Of a DNA stretch of 34,602 nucleotides, positions 23,245-29,407 are shown in pieces (within the stretch, counting starts at the first letter, position 1; each line of letters begins with the position of its first letter). The notes under the pieces are model-generated. The model saw nothing but the letters and a program-made list of their open reading frames with translations. It was not told the origin of the DNA and made no database searches. The position numbers and the translations under genes are program-made. The stretch lies in contig CAZCDO010000014.1 in the NCBI GenBank assembly GCA_964497135.1, positions 1 to 34,602 on the forward strand, in the 5' to 3' direction. Source of the DNA: CAIJXV01 sp964497135 (GTDB lineage: Bacteria > Verrucomicrobiota > Kiritimatiellia > CAIKKV01 > CAIJXV01).

Positions 23245-24387
23245 ATGACGTCAAGAATAGGGATTCTGACATGGGGAATAATCGGACTTCTGGCGGCATG
23301 TTGTACTGGGCAGGTTCCGGAGATTACGTCATTACAGGGGAACGGGCGGCTCGCGTGGACAAATTCGGCCATCAGCAACGCCGTCTACCGGGTCGAATGG
23401 GCATCTCAGGCTGGGGGACCATGGCATTCGTTCACCTACCAGCCCATCAACTCCCTCGATGCGCACAGCAAAACAGAATTCTCGGTCGAAGTGCCAATGT
23501 TTTATCGGGTTGTCATGGAGACAAACGAGTTTCCGCAAGGGATGGTCTGGATTGACGGCGGAGATGTCGAACTAGGGGACATCCAAGGATTAGGGCGGAG
23601 CGATGAGAGACCGGTACATACTAATTTCGTGAGCGGATTCTGGATGGATGAGATGGAGGTTTCAAAGACCAAATGGGACGAGGTGTACAACTGGGCAATC
23701 ACAAATGGATACGCCTTTCAAAACTCGGGCTTATGTAAAACGAATAATCACCCCGTCATGTGGGTGAATTGGTATGACTCCGTGAAGTGGTGTAATGCAC
23801 GGAGTCAGAAAAAAGGTCTGACGCCCTGCTATTACACGGATGAAGGGTTCAGCGCGTTATACACCAATGGCGCGGTAAATATCAGCAACGAGTGGGTCAG
23901 GTGGACAGCCAACGGATATCGGCTGCCGACGGAAGCTGAATGGGAAAAGGCGGCGAAGGGCGGCCGTCAGGGGCGACTGTTTCCATGGGGCGGAGACACG
24001 ATTCAACACACGCGAGCGAACTACCGCGCCGATACCAATGGTTACGTCTACGACACAAGCCTGACAGACGGGCACCACCCGATATACAACGACGGAGTGC
24101 TTCCTTACACGAGTCCAGTTGGCAGTTTTGCGGCGAATGGATATGGGTTGCACGACATGGCGGGTAACGTGGCGGAATGGTGCTGGGACTGGTATGGATA
24201 TTATACGACAGGTTATCTGACGGACCCGCACGGACCCGCGAAGAGTATTGTGGGCTCGTTTCGAATAGTTCGAAGTGGAGGGGCGCACGAATCCGTCCAA
24301 TATGCCCGGTGCACGGCTCGATTCAACATAGAGCCGGGAATGGCAAGCAATAGTGACGTCGGTTTCCGCTGCGTCAAGGGGCGTTAA
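23245..24387 (+). CDS. Secreted FGE/SUMF1-domain protein (formylglycine-generating enzyme-like)
   Basis: 380 aa from the ATG at 23245, which gives an N-terminal hydrophobic segment (ILTWGIIGLLAACC) acting as a signal peptide and possibly a lipobox-like end (LAACC). A later Met, and an earlier one at 23221, are less suitable. Residues 20-110 form a beta-rich domain with a LAWTNSAISNAVYRVEWAS pattern. The remaining 260 residues are a FGE-sulfatase domain: MVWIDGGDVELGD, VSKTKWDEV, NGYRLPTEAEWEKAAKGG, YGLHDMAGNVAEWCWDWYG, a RSGGAHESVQ region and GFRCVKG. Such domains oxidise sulfatase Cys to formylglycine, but many homologues are non-catalytic or modify other residues. Only some of the Cys of the true FGE catalytic site can be placed here, so the activity is unknown. 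It is the first gene of the accessory region. Confidence 0.8.
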   Translation: MTSRIGILTWGIIGLLAACCTGQVPEITSLQGNGRLAWTNSAISNAVYRVEWASQAGGPWHSFTYQPINSLDAHSKTEFSVEVPMFYRVVMETNEFPQGMVWIDGGDVELGDIQGLGRSDERPVHTNFVSGFWMDEMEVSKTKWDEVYNWAITNGYAFQNSGLCKTNNHPVMWVNWYDSVKWCNARSQKKGLTPCYYTDEGFSALYTNGAVNISNEWVRWTANGYRLPTEAEWEKAAKGGRQGRLFPWGGDTIQHTRANYRADTNGYVYDTSLTDGHHPIYNDGVLPYTSPVGSFAANGYGLHDMAGNVAEWCWDWYGYYTTGYLTDPHGPAKSIVGSFRIVRSGGAHESVQYARCTARFNIEPGMASNSDVGFRCVKGR

Positions 24388-24457
24388 GTCCCCAGTATAG
24401 CCGGGGCATCGGGAAATGTGGCCAATGCGGTGAGACCATTATCGAGGACTAGTCGAA

Positions 24458-24862
24458 ATGAAGAAGCTCCTGATAATCTTTGGATGTCTGGCCGTTATGG
24501 CTTGTGCCGGTTGCACGAGCTTAATCCGTATGCTCACATCCGAAGCCGTGTCTTTGGATTATGTTGGCAAGGTGAGAATCGGAACACCCATCACCCAAGG
24601 CAGAGTCACCGCCATTCCCGTTGAATTCGAGGGGGGCAAGTGGGGAATGAATTCGGCCATTGTGTTCAAGGGCATTCGCGCAAGGCAACACAACCATGAA
24701 ATCTGTTTTACGGTTTTGACCTGTTTGACTGATGGAAAAACTAAAGGAGCTCCAGCAGAAATCAAACTCAAGGATTTGGTTTCTGGACAATATCCTGTCT
24801 TCTACCTGAATCCAGATGGTTCAAAGGAGCGGGTTGGGGTGGTATCTATCATCGGAAAATAG
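24458..24862 (+). CDS. Small lipoprotein, unknown function
   Basis: 134 aa. The N-terminus MKKLLIIFGCLAVMACAGC is a type II signal peptide with a lipobox (ACAGC), so the mature protein is probably lipid-anchored at Cys19. The rest is beta-rich (RIGTPITQGRVTAIPVEFEG, IKLKDLVSGQYPVFYLNPDG) with no recognised domain. It is 70 bp after the FGE-like gene. The region between them has no strong promoter or attC-like structure that I can defend. Function unknown. Confidence 0.7.
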   Translation: MKKLLIIFGCLAVMACAGCTSLIRMLTSEAVSLDYVGKVRIGTPITQGRVTAIPVEFEGGKWGMNSAIVFKGIRARQHNHEICFTVLTCLTDGKTKGAPAEIKLKDLVSGQYPVFYLNPDGSKERVGVVSIIGK

Positions 24863-24891
24863 CCCAGCGGTTGGACTGGTGACAGGCAAAA

Positions 24892-25143
24892 ATGAAAACG
24901 GACTGGACGGAAGACCTCCCGCAGGATGTGGCCGCAGTCAGGGCGCATCAAAATGCTTATGCGATGGTTGGCGACACGAAGCGAGCCAATCAGTGCGTGC
25001 GCCGACTTGCACGCATAGCGTTAGAGCAATCGGATGTCGAAGAGGCACGTCGAGTCCTGACTGAAATGCGATTTTCCGAGCCCGACGACCAAGTGATACA
25101 ACTGATAACGGAACTCGAGCGTTTAGTAGCGAAAACACAATGA
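24892..25143 (+). CDS. Small helical protein, TPR-like
   Basis: 83 aa, almost all helical: residues 10-80 carry VRAHQNAYAMVGDTKRANQCV and ALEQSDVEEARRVLTEMR, the spacing and composition of one or two tetratricopeptide repeats. It overlaps the next gene by ATGA. The ATG has no convincing Shine-Dalgarno. It may assist the adjacent membrane protein or be an orphan cassette-type gene. Function unknown. Confidence 0.5.
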   Translation: MKTDWTEDLPQDVAAVRAHQNAYAMVGDTKRANQCVRRLARIALEQSDVEEARRVLTEMRFSEPDDQVIQLITELERLVAKTQ

Positions 25144-25400
25144 AACAAGAGCCATCAGATTGGTATTTTCCACGGGATTGGCGGTGGATACTCAGTTGGT
25201 ATTTCGTGGTCATGCCGATAGCTCTAATCTCATTCCTGTTTTTCCTCGGTATTTCAGAAGCGCGACAAGGCAATCCCATCCTGCTCTATGTTGCCCTTGT
25301 CCTTGGTCTGGTTGGGGTAACCGATCCGCGTCCAACGGCGGCGAGGATGCGAGGAACGATTTCTTCGACGAGTAATAGACCTGCTTCGGGACTCATGTGA
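25140..25400 (+). CDS. Small membrane protein with a probably foreign 3' end
   Basis: 86 aa. One clear helix pair near the N-terminus (WILSWYFVVMPIALISFLFFLG and ILLYVALVLGLVG) marks a membrane protein. From about residue 60 (25318 onward) the composition changes to Arg/Pro/Ser-rich without domain character. The opposite strand of that stretch (25322-25397) reads sensibly as MSPEAGLLLVEEIVPR..., suggesting that the end of the gene lies over a fragment of another gene. The start overlaps the upstream TPR-like gene (ATGA). It may be truncated and non-functional. Confidence 0.45.
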   Translation: MKQEPSDWYFPRDWRWILSWYFVVMPIALISFLFFLGISEARQGNPILLYVALVLGLVGVTDPRPTAARMRGTISSTSNRPASGLM

Positions 25401-25710
25401 CTCCATTCTTTTGAATTGGAGGCCACGCAGGTCCTAGACCCGCAGCGGCCACCAGGTTGTGTGAACTTGGCAGCCGCCAGCGGCTGAGGATTTGACGGAC
25501 AGAAATTATCAGCGTCGTGCTATTTCAACGCGGAAGTACCGGTCCTGGGACCGAGTTGACCTTTCGATAGTTGACCCTAAATGCGGGGTTGACGGGAGGC
25601 GGGTTAAGTTTCACTATTCCCGACGAGGCGGGTGTATATAACGGCCTTGTTTGACCGAAAAATATCCCGCAAAGGACCTGTGGTCAGTCAAGATAGTGGC
25701 ACCAGACGAG
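25401..25710. other. Hairpin-rich non-coding region
   Basis: No supported gene. It contains three separate dyads: GGCCACGC...GCAGCGGCC with inner GGTC/GACC (25421-25450), CAGCCGC-CA-GCGGCTG (25471-25486) and CGGTCC-TG-GGACCG (25540-25553). A GTTAAGT heptamer at 25603-25609 resembles an attC R' box, but I find no partner R''/L'' arms. The frame of the next gene is open back to a TTG at 25651. Confidence 0.45.
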
Positions 25711-26067
25711 ATGAGTGAAGAAACACAAGTGACGGTCTTCCTTGGAATCCCGTATGGGGTTCTGTGTCTTGCGCCGTGGGTCATGACTGTCATCAAGGTG
25801 GTCGGAACCAACTTCAGAATGATGAAGGCAGACCGACCTCTCTTCAATCGACTCTATTCGCTCCGTTCATGGTTCCGTCCCCGTGCAGAGCGCAGAGCGC
25901 TCTTACAGCAAATGTTCGGCAAGGACCCGCGGATTGAACCCTTGTACAATGCTTCACGGCAATGGGCCAAGCGTACCGTGATAGTCTGGATTGGAAGTTT
26001 CCTGATTTTGGTCTTGTTCGGCCTCGTGTATAGCGGTGTGGCAATCTGGCTGGGAGTGGATCAATGA
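25711..26067 (+). CDS. Small membrane protein, possible gene-cassette product
   Basis: 118 aa from the ATG at 25711 (a TTG at 25651 would add 20 residues). Two hydrophobic helices, one at residues 13-30 (GIPYGVLCLAPWVMTVIKVV) and one near the C-terminus (VIVWIGSFLILVLFGLVYSGVAIWL), flank a basic Arg-rich soluble part (RLYSLRSWFRPRAERRALL). No family is recognised. It is followed within a few bases by the attC-like hairpin at 26072, as expected for a cassette gene. Function unknown. Confidence 0.55.
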   Translation: MSEETQVTVFLGIPYGVLCLAPWVMTVIKVVGTNFRMMKADRPLFNRLYSLRSWFRPRAERRALLQQMFGKDPRIEPLYNASRQWAKRTVIVWIGSFLILVLFGLVYSGVAIWLGVDQ

Positions 26068-26071
26068 GGAG

Positions 26072-26133
26072 TGCCAACCAGAGGCTGGTGGGGATTCTCG
26101 CTCCGCTAGAAACCCACAGGCTGAACATTGGCA
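26072..26133 (+). other. attC-like recombination site 1
   Basis: R''-like TGCCAAC (26072-26078) pairs with ATTGGCA (26127-26133). L'' AGGCTGGTGGG pairs with L' CCCACAGGCT (26113-26122) with a single bulged G and one mismatch, a typical extrahelical-base pattern. A terminal stem TTCT/AGAA closes the loop. The R' core is ATT instead of the consensus GTT, so it is imperfect. Confidence 0.5.
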
Positions 26134-26146
26134 TCGAGACAAAGAG

Positions 26147-26545
26147 ATGATCACAAGACCGATAAGATGTCCCAGTCCTGAGCATCCGTCGCCAGCGGGT
26201 ATGCTGCGAACATTGCTTTCGCGGTTGATTGAAATGGACAACCCGGATGCATGGCTCCACGTCGACGGGCGGACAGACAGAGGCTGGGCACATGACATCC
26301 TTTTCGGGAAGGGACCATGGCTCGAAGTCGCCTTCCAGGATCAGCAGACTGTCATCCTGAACTTGGGACGGAAGACGGACGCCGAATCACCCGCAATGCC
26401 TGCATCTTGGGCACAACAGAAGAAAGGCATGTGGGCAGTGCGAACAGCCGAGCGAGAAGAACTGATCAAGTGGATGGAGGGTTTCTTTCGCTTGTTTGCC
26501 GGCGCCCATACAGAGTACCGTCTCAAAGGATGGATTGAAGGATGA
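26147..26545 (+). CDS. Small soluble protein, possible gene-cassette product
   Basis: 132 aa. The ATG at 26147 lies 13 bp after attC-like site 1 and follows a purine-rich AAAGAG; the frame continues upstream through the attC site and is not used there. The protein looks mixed alpha/beta: LRTLLSRLIEMDNPDAWLHV, WLEVAFQDQQTVILNLG and EELIKWMEGFFRLFAG, with an acidic start and no signal peptide or membrane helix. No domain is recognised. It is one of a run of single-gene units separated by attC-like hairpins. Immunity-protein-like composition is the only faint hint of role. Confidence 0.55.
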   Translation: MITRPIRCPSPEHPSPAGMLRTLLSRLIEMDNPDAWLHVDGRTDRGWAHDILFGKGPWLEVAFQDQQTVILNLGRKTDAESPAMPASWAQQKKGMWAVRTAEREELIKWMEGFFRLFAGAHTEYRLKGWIEG

Positions 26546-26548
26546 GAT

Positions 26549-26615
26549 GCCAACAACACCTCGGACCGTATTGCTCACCCAGGCGGGTTGCAAACGGTCA
26601 AGGTGAACGTTGGGT
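26549..26615 (+). other. attC-like recombination site 2
   Basis: This is the best of the three sites. R'' GCCAAC (26549-26554) pairs five bases with R' GTTGGGT (26609-26615), which fits GTTRRRY. L'' ACCTCGGACCG (26558-26568) pairs with L' CGGTCAAGGT (26595-26604) with one extrahelical G and one C-A mismatch. The variable stem TTGC.CACCC/GGGT.GCAA closes a four-base loop. It starts four bp after the upstream stop codon and the next ATG follows 14 bp later. Confidence 0.65.
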
Positions 26616-26629
26616 AGGTGGAATAGGAA

Positions 26630-26992
26630 ATGATGATCAATGTTGCCATCGGCATCGGCCTCCTCTTGTCGTGGTGTATCATCGTGATGGCACCGGCGGC
26701 CAAACTGGCGTATGAGGATCACGACCTACCTGAGGACAAGAGAAGGGGCGTTTCCATCTTTCCCGGCTTGCCCTTCATGCCGCTACTCTTTGGCGTCCTG
26801 GCTTACAGCGCGAACAGGTTCATCTCCGCGTGGATCGCGCTCCTGATTCTCTCGGCAAATGTGGTGCTCACAATCTGGGCAGTCGTATACATTGTCTACT
26901 GGCTAAGACGATTGACGAAACTGCCCAACAACGCCTCGGATGCGACTTCGGAACCCGCGCCGAGCGCAGCTTCCTCAACGCATGAAGGCTGA
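26630..26992 (+). CDS. Small membrane protein whose C-terminus is encoded by an attC-like site
   Basis: 120 aa. Helices at residues 4-24 (VAIGIGLLLSWCIIVMAPAA), 45-62 (GLPFMPLLFGVLAYSA) and 66-90 (AWIALLILSANVVLTIWAVVYIVYW) make it a three-helix membrane protein. The last 24 residues (LPNNASDATSEPAP... to the stop) are hydrophilic and low in complexity. They are encoded by the hairpin at 26923-27000, so the coding frame runs into the recombination site. The start follows AGGTGGAATAGGAA 14 bp after attC-like site 2. No family is recognised. Confidence 0.55.
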   Translation: MMINVAIGIGLLLSWCIIVMAPAAKLAYEDHDLPEDKRRGVSIFPGLPFMPLLFGVLAYSANRFISAWIALLILSANVVLTIWAVVYIVYWLRRLTKLPNNASDATSEPAPSAASSTHEG

Positions 26993-27000
26993 CGTCGCGG
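26923..27000 (+). other. attC-like recombination site 3 (degenerate)
   Basis: R'' GCCCAAC (26923-26929), then a spacer and L'' GCCTCGGATGCG, which pairs with L' CGCATGAAGGC (26979-26989) with one extra base. The variable stem is GGAA/TTCC and GCGC/GCGC. The R' position reads GTCGCGG, two changes from the expected GTTGGGC, so the 3' half is degenerate. Sites 2 and 3 share CCAACAAC(A/G)CCTCGGA in their 5' halves. Confidence 0.5.
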
Positions 27001-27010
27001 ACCTCAAACA

Positions 27011-27048
27011 CGCTGTCGGGAATCGCCGCGCGTGCGATGGCGACAGCG
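27011..27048. promoter_or_regulatory. Hairpin upstream of mrr
   Basis: CGCTGTCG (27011-27018) and CGACAGCG (27041-27048) form a perfect 8-bp dyad with an inner ATCGC/GCGAT stem. It sits about 157 bp before the Mrr gene. It could be part of a promoter region or a transcription terminator lacking a T-tract. The rest of the gap up to 27204 shows no other structure. Confidence 0.35.
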
Positions 27049-27204
27049 GCTAGGGAATTACCGACGAATGGGATTACCGCAGGTCGATCTATTCTCAACG
27101 GGATATCTTCGGAAATTGGAAGATGCGCGGTCCCGGGTCTGCTTGACGCGGGGCAGGGAGGGTGTCACTATGCCGGGGATCGCACTGCACAAAAGAGGCA
27201 CTTA

Positions 27205-28083
27205 ATGGCTACCAAAAAAGAAGGCACGCAGTTTCTCCGCTGGTTCGGACCTTTACTCGATGCGCTTCGTGCATTGGGCGGGTCTGGTACTCCAGAAGAA
27301 GCGGTGGACAAAGTCGCTGAACTCTCCAAAGTGCCGGAATCAACACAGAATGAATTGATGGAATCCGGACAACCCCGGTTCAGGAACCAGGTGGCTTGGG
27401 CGCGATTCTATTTGAAACGGGAAGGCTTACTCGATTCTTCAACACGCGGGGTTTGGCGACTGACAGAGAAGGGTCAGAAGACGAACCTGACCTATGCTCA
27501 GGCGCAGGAAATATTCCGTAAACAGGTCAAGATTGATTCGGATGCGCGAAAAGAGAAGGCCAAAGACCATCCATCTGAACCGGAACGGGATACCCCCGAG
27601 GAAGTTGACCTGACCATTGCGGCGGATTATCGGGATCGACTCTTGGAAACGATTCAAGAACTCCCTTCTGGCGGGTTTGAGCGCCTATGTCAGCGGTTAT
27701 TGCGCGAAGCGGGATTCCAGCAGGTTACCGTGACAGGCCAGAGCGGGGACAATGGAATTGACGGGCATGGCATTCTGGAGCTCAATGCCTTTGTTACCTT
27801 CAAGGTTTTGTTCCAATGCAAACGGTATAAGGGAAGCGTTACGACTTCGCAGATTCGGGATTTCCGTGGGGCCATGGAGGGCCGGGCCGATAAGGGGATC
27901 ATTCTCACCACGGGAACGTTCACGCAGGATGCCCGGCGAGAGGCGAGGAGGGATGGGGCTCGTCCCATCGAGCTCGTAGATGGTGATAAACTGGTTGATA
28001 TGTTCGAGAAGCTGGAACTTGGGCTGAACCCCAAGACGGTCTTTGAAGTGGACGATGCCTTCTTTGATGAATTTCGCAAATAA
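27205..28083 (+). CDS. mrr: Mrr-type restriction endonuclease
   Basis: 292 aa, near the size of E. coli Mrr (304 aa). Residues 8-95 form an N-terminal winged-helix Mrr_N domain (FLRWFGPLLDALRALGG, EAVDKVAELS, VWRLTEKG). Residues 150-290 are the Mrr catalytic PD-(D/E)xK domain: GFERLCQRLLREAGF, then GQSGDNGIDGHG with Asp186, and VLFQCKRYK with Gln204-Cys-Lys206, then IILTTGTFTQDAR. Mrr cuts methylated DNA (type IV restriction) with no fixed modification partner. AAAAGAGG lies upstream of the ATG at 27205; the longer frame upstream is rejected. It is followed 9 bp later by a GIY-YIG gene, suggesting co-transcription. Mrr genes are frequent in mobile cassette regions and act in phage and plasmid defence. 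Confidence 0.88.
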   Translation: MATKKEGTQFLRWFGPLLDALRALGGSGTPEEAVDKVAELSKVPESTQNELMESGQPRFRNQVAWARFYLKREGLLDSSTRGVWRLTEKGQKTNLTYAQAQEIFRKQVKIDSDARKEKAKDHPSEPERDTPEEVDLTIAADYRDRLLETIQELPSGGFERLCQRLLREAGFQQVTVTGQSGDNGIDGHGILELNAFVTFKVLFQCKRYKGSVTTSQIRDFRGAMEGRADKGIILTTGTFTQDARREARRDGARPIELVDGDKLVDMFEKLELGLNPKTVFEVDDAFFDEFRK

Positions 28084-28092
28084 CCCTGCGGA

Positions 28093-28371
28093 ATGAACGT
28101 CATTTATAAAATTACCTATCCGAACGGGAAGATCTATGTCGGGCAAGACCGGACCGATAGCATCAACTATTTTGGCAGCGCCAGCAGTGAACTCATCGCC
28201 AAGGACTTCAGCCGGGAACAAAGGCGTGACTTTACAATCCGGAAGGAGATCCTCTGGGAGTCCGAGTCGGCATCTCCCTCTGAGGTGAGTCAGAAAGAAG
28301 TTGAGTTCATCCGGGCACTGAAAGCGACCGATCCGTCAATTGGCTATAATCAGTGGCCGAAATTCGGATGA
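28093..28371 (+). CDS. Small GIY-YIG nuclease-domain protein
   Basis: 92 aa. The N-terminus VIYKITYPNGKIYVGQD carries the GIY...YVG core of GIY-YIG nucleases; downstream Arg (near residue 41) and a Glu in SQKEVEFI fit the Arg/Glu catalytic pattern. Members are single-domain or part of homing, restriction or repair nucleases. The gene starts nine bp after mrr with no own promoter seen, and both lie in the same orientation. A DNA-cleavage role alongside Mrr is likely. No second domain is present. Confidence 0.72.
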   Translation: MNVIYKITYPNGKIYVGQDRTDSINYFGSASSELIAKDFSREQRRDFTIRKEILWESESASPSEVSQKEVEFIRALKATDPSIGYNQWPKFG

Positions 28372-28419
28372 TAAGGCACACCACGGGTACTCAGTTACCC
28401 GCAAGATCTTGCATCTGGC

Positions 28420-28998
28420 TTATCGGAGCCACACGCAGTATGGCTTTGCGATTCGGGCTATTGCCACAACGTTACGATACCGTGATTTCATTTTGCCTGG
28501 GTGCGTTGTCATGTCTTTCTGGACTGCGCATATTGTTGAACAGCCGAGTATGAACTTCACGGGTTTCCGAATGTCGGATAAGTCGCCATAATTCCATAAA
28601 TCCAACATTCCACTGACTTCGGTCGTCAGCATGTCGAAAACAAGGGCAGCCGCACTGTTATCCAGCTTTCCGGTGACAGGACTTATGTCTTGAGGGAGGG
28701 GGATCCAGACCTGTCTATCTTCCGCGTACTCGCAGGCTGAGTCCTCCGTTGTGGTTGGGCGTGCGCCACCCTTGGCCGCCGGAGCAATGAATATCGTGTA
28801 TGCAGGAGCGGTCTGGCAGATTCCCTGGACTTGAGGGGGCCGTGCTTTGGGCGATCGCATGAGCCAGAAGGTTTTGCCGGTACGGTCGATATCCGCTATC
28901 TTTCTCGAAAATATCGTATCGACACCTTCACCGGCATGGTCTCCCATCACGCTTATTACACACAGGGGGCAGTTTAATGCATTTTCAAGCAGCGCCAT
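28420..28998 (-). CDS. Orphan protein, opposite strand, unknown function
   Basis: 192 aa from the ATG at 28998, which has GAAAGG at proper spacing; alternative starts lie at 29004 and 29019. The composition is that of a real protein: a hydrophobic LCVISVMGD strand near the start, a GKTFWLMRSPKARPPQV segment, SAAALVFDMLTTEV and a basic C-terminus. No family, signal peptide or membrane helix is recognised. The gene converges with the GIY-YIG gene across 48 bp. It may be a third member of a defence cassette or an unrelated orphan. Confidence 0.5.
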   Translation of the reverse strand: MALLENALNCPLCVISVMGDHAGEGVDTIFSRKIADIDRTGKTFWLMRSPKARPPQVQGICQTAPAYTIFIAPAAKGGARPTTTEDSACEYAEDRQVWIPLPQDISPVTGKLDNSAAALVFDMLTTEVSGMLDLWNYGDLSDIRKPVKFILGCSTICAVQKDMTTHPGKMKSRYRNVVAIARIAKPYCVWLR

Positions 28999-29004
28999 AC
29001 TCAT

Positions 29005-29407
29005 CCCTTTCGGCAGCAACTACCGTTCGAGTCCCCGCACTTTACTCCCGGCATCGAGGCTCTGTCCAGCATTTCGCGGCCGGCCAGAACTCCCTTGTCA
29101 CAAGTATCTACCTCATTGGTGCCTGAACCGCCAGGAGTTGAATGCCGCGCCGCTGGGGAATGAGCGGTGGGAGTATTGAGGGGGGGGTGATGGACGCCTT
29201 TGAGTTGAGCCGCCTTCGGGACGGCGGGGCTTTGTTTGCAGGGCAAACACCCCTTGGGTATTGCGGGGCAATGTTGTGAGGTTTGACATTGTAATCCATT
29301 TTCTGCAAACTATCCCTGAAGTCACAGTTGTATCGGGTCGGTCCTACGGGCGGGTGCCCGTACCACCCGAATCGCAGATCCGATCGATAATATCGAGTTA
29401 AAAGCCA
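29005..29407. other. Non-coding region before the third radical SAM gene
   Basis: About 400 bp without a supported gene. Two small stem-loops are adjacent: CCGCC/GGCGG (29210-29227) and TTTGC-AGG-GCAAA (29235-29247). A TACGGGC-GGGT-GCCCGTA hairpin lies at 29345-29362, about 45 bp before the radical SAM start, where it could be a leader element. A poly-G run (near 29181) marks a low-complexity spot. Confidence 0.4.

Noticed and set aside
22916..23299. Minus-strand open frame of 127 codons upstream of the FGE-like gene
   Set aside because: It is proline-rich, has no recognised domain and overlaps the start and signal peptide of a well-supported gene on the other strand.
24383..24389. GTTAAGT as an attC R' box at the end of the FGE-like gene
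   Set aside because: No complementary R''/L'' arms occur within a usual attC length upstream.
24870..24876. GTTGGAC as an attC R' box after the lipoprotein gene
   Set aside because: It fits GTTRRRY, but no paired L' and L'' arms exist upstream.
29018..29050. GTTCGAGTCCC resembling a tRNA T-loop
   Set aside because: No matching T-stem, anticodon arm or acceptor stem could be folded around it.
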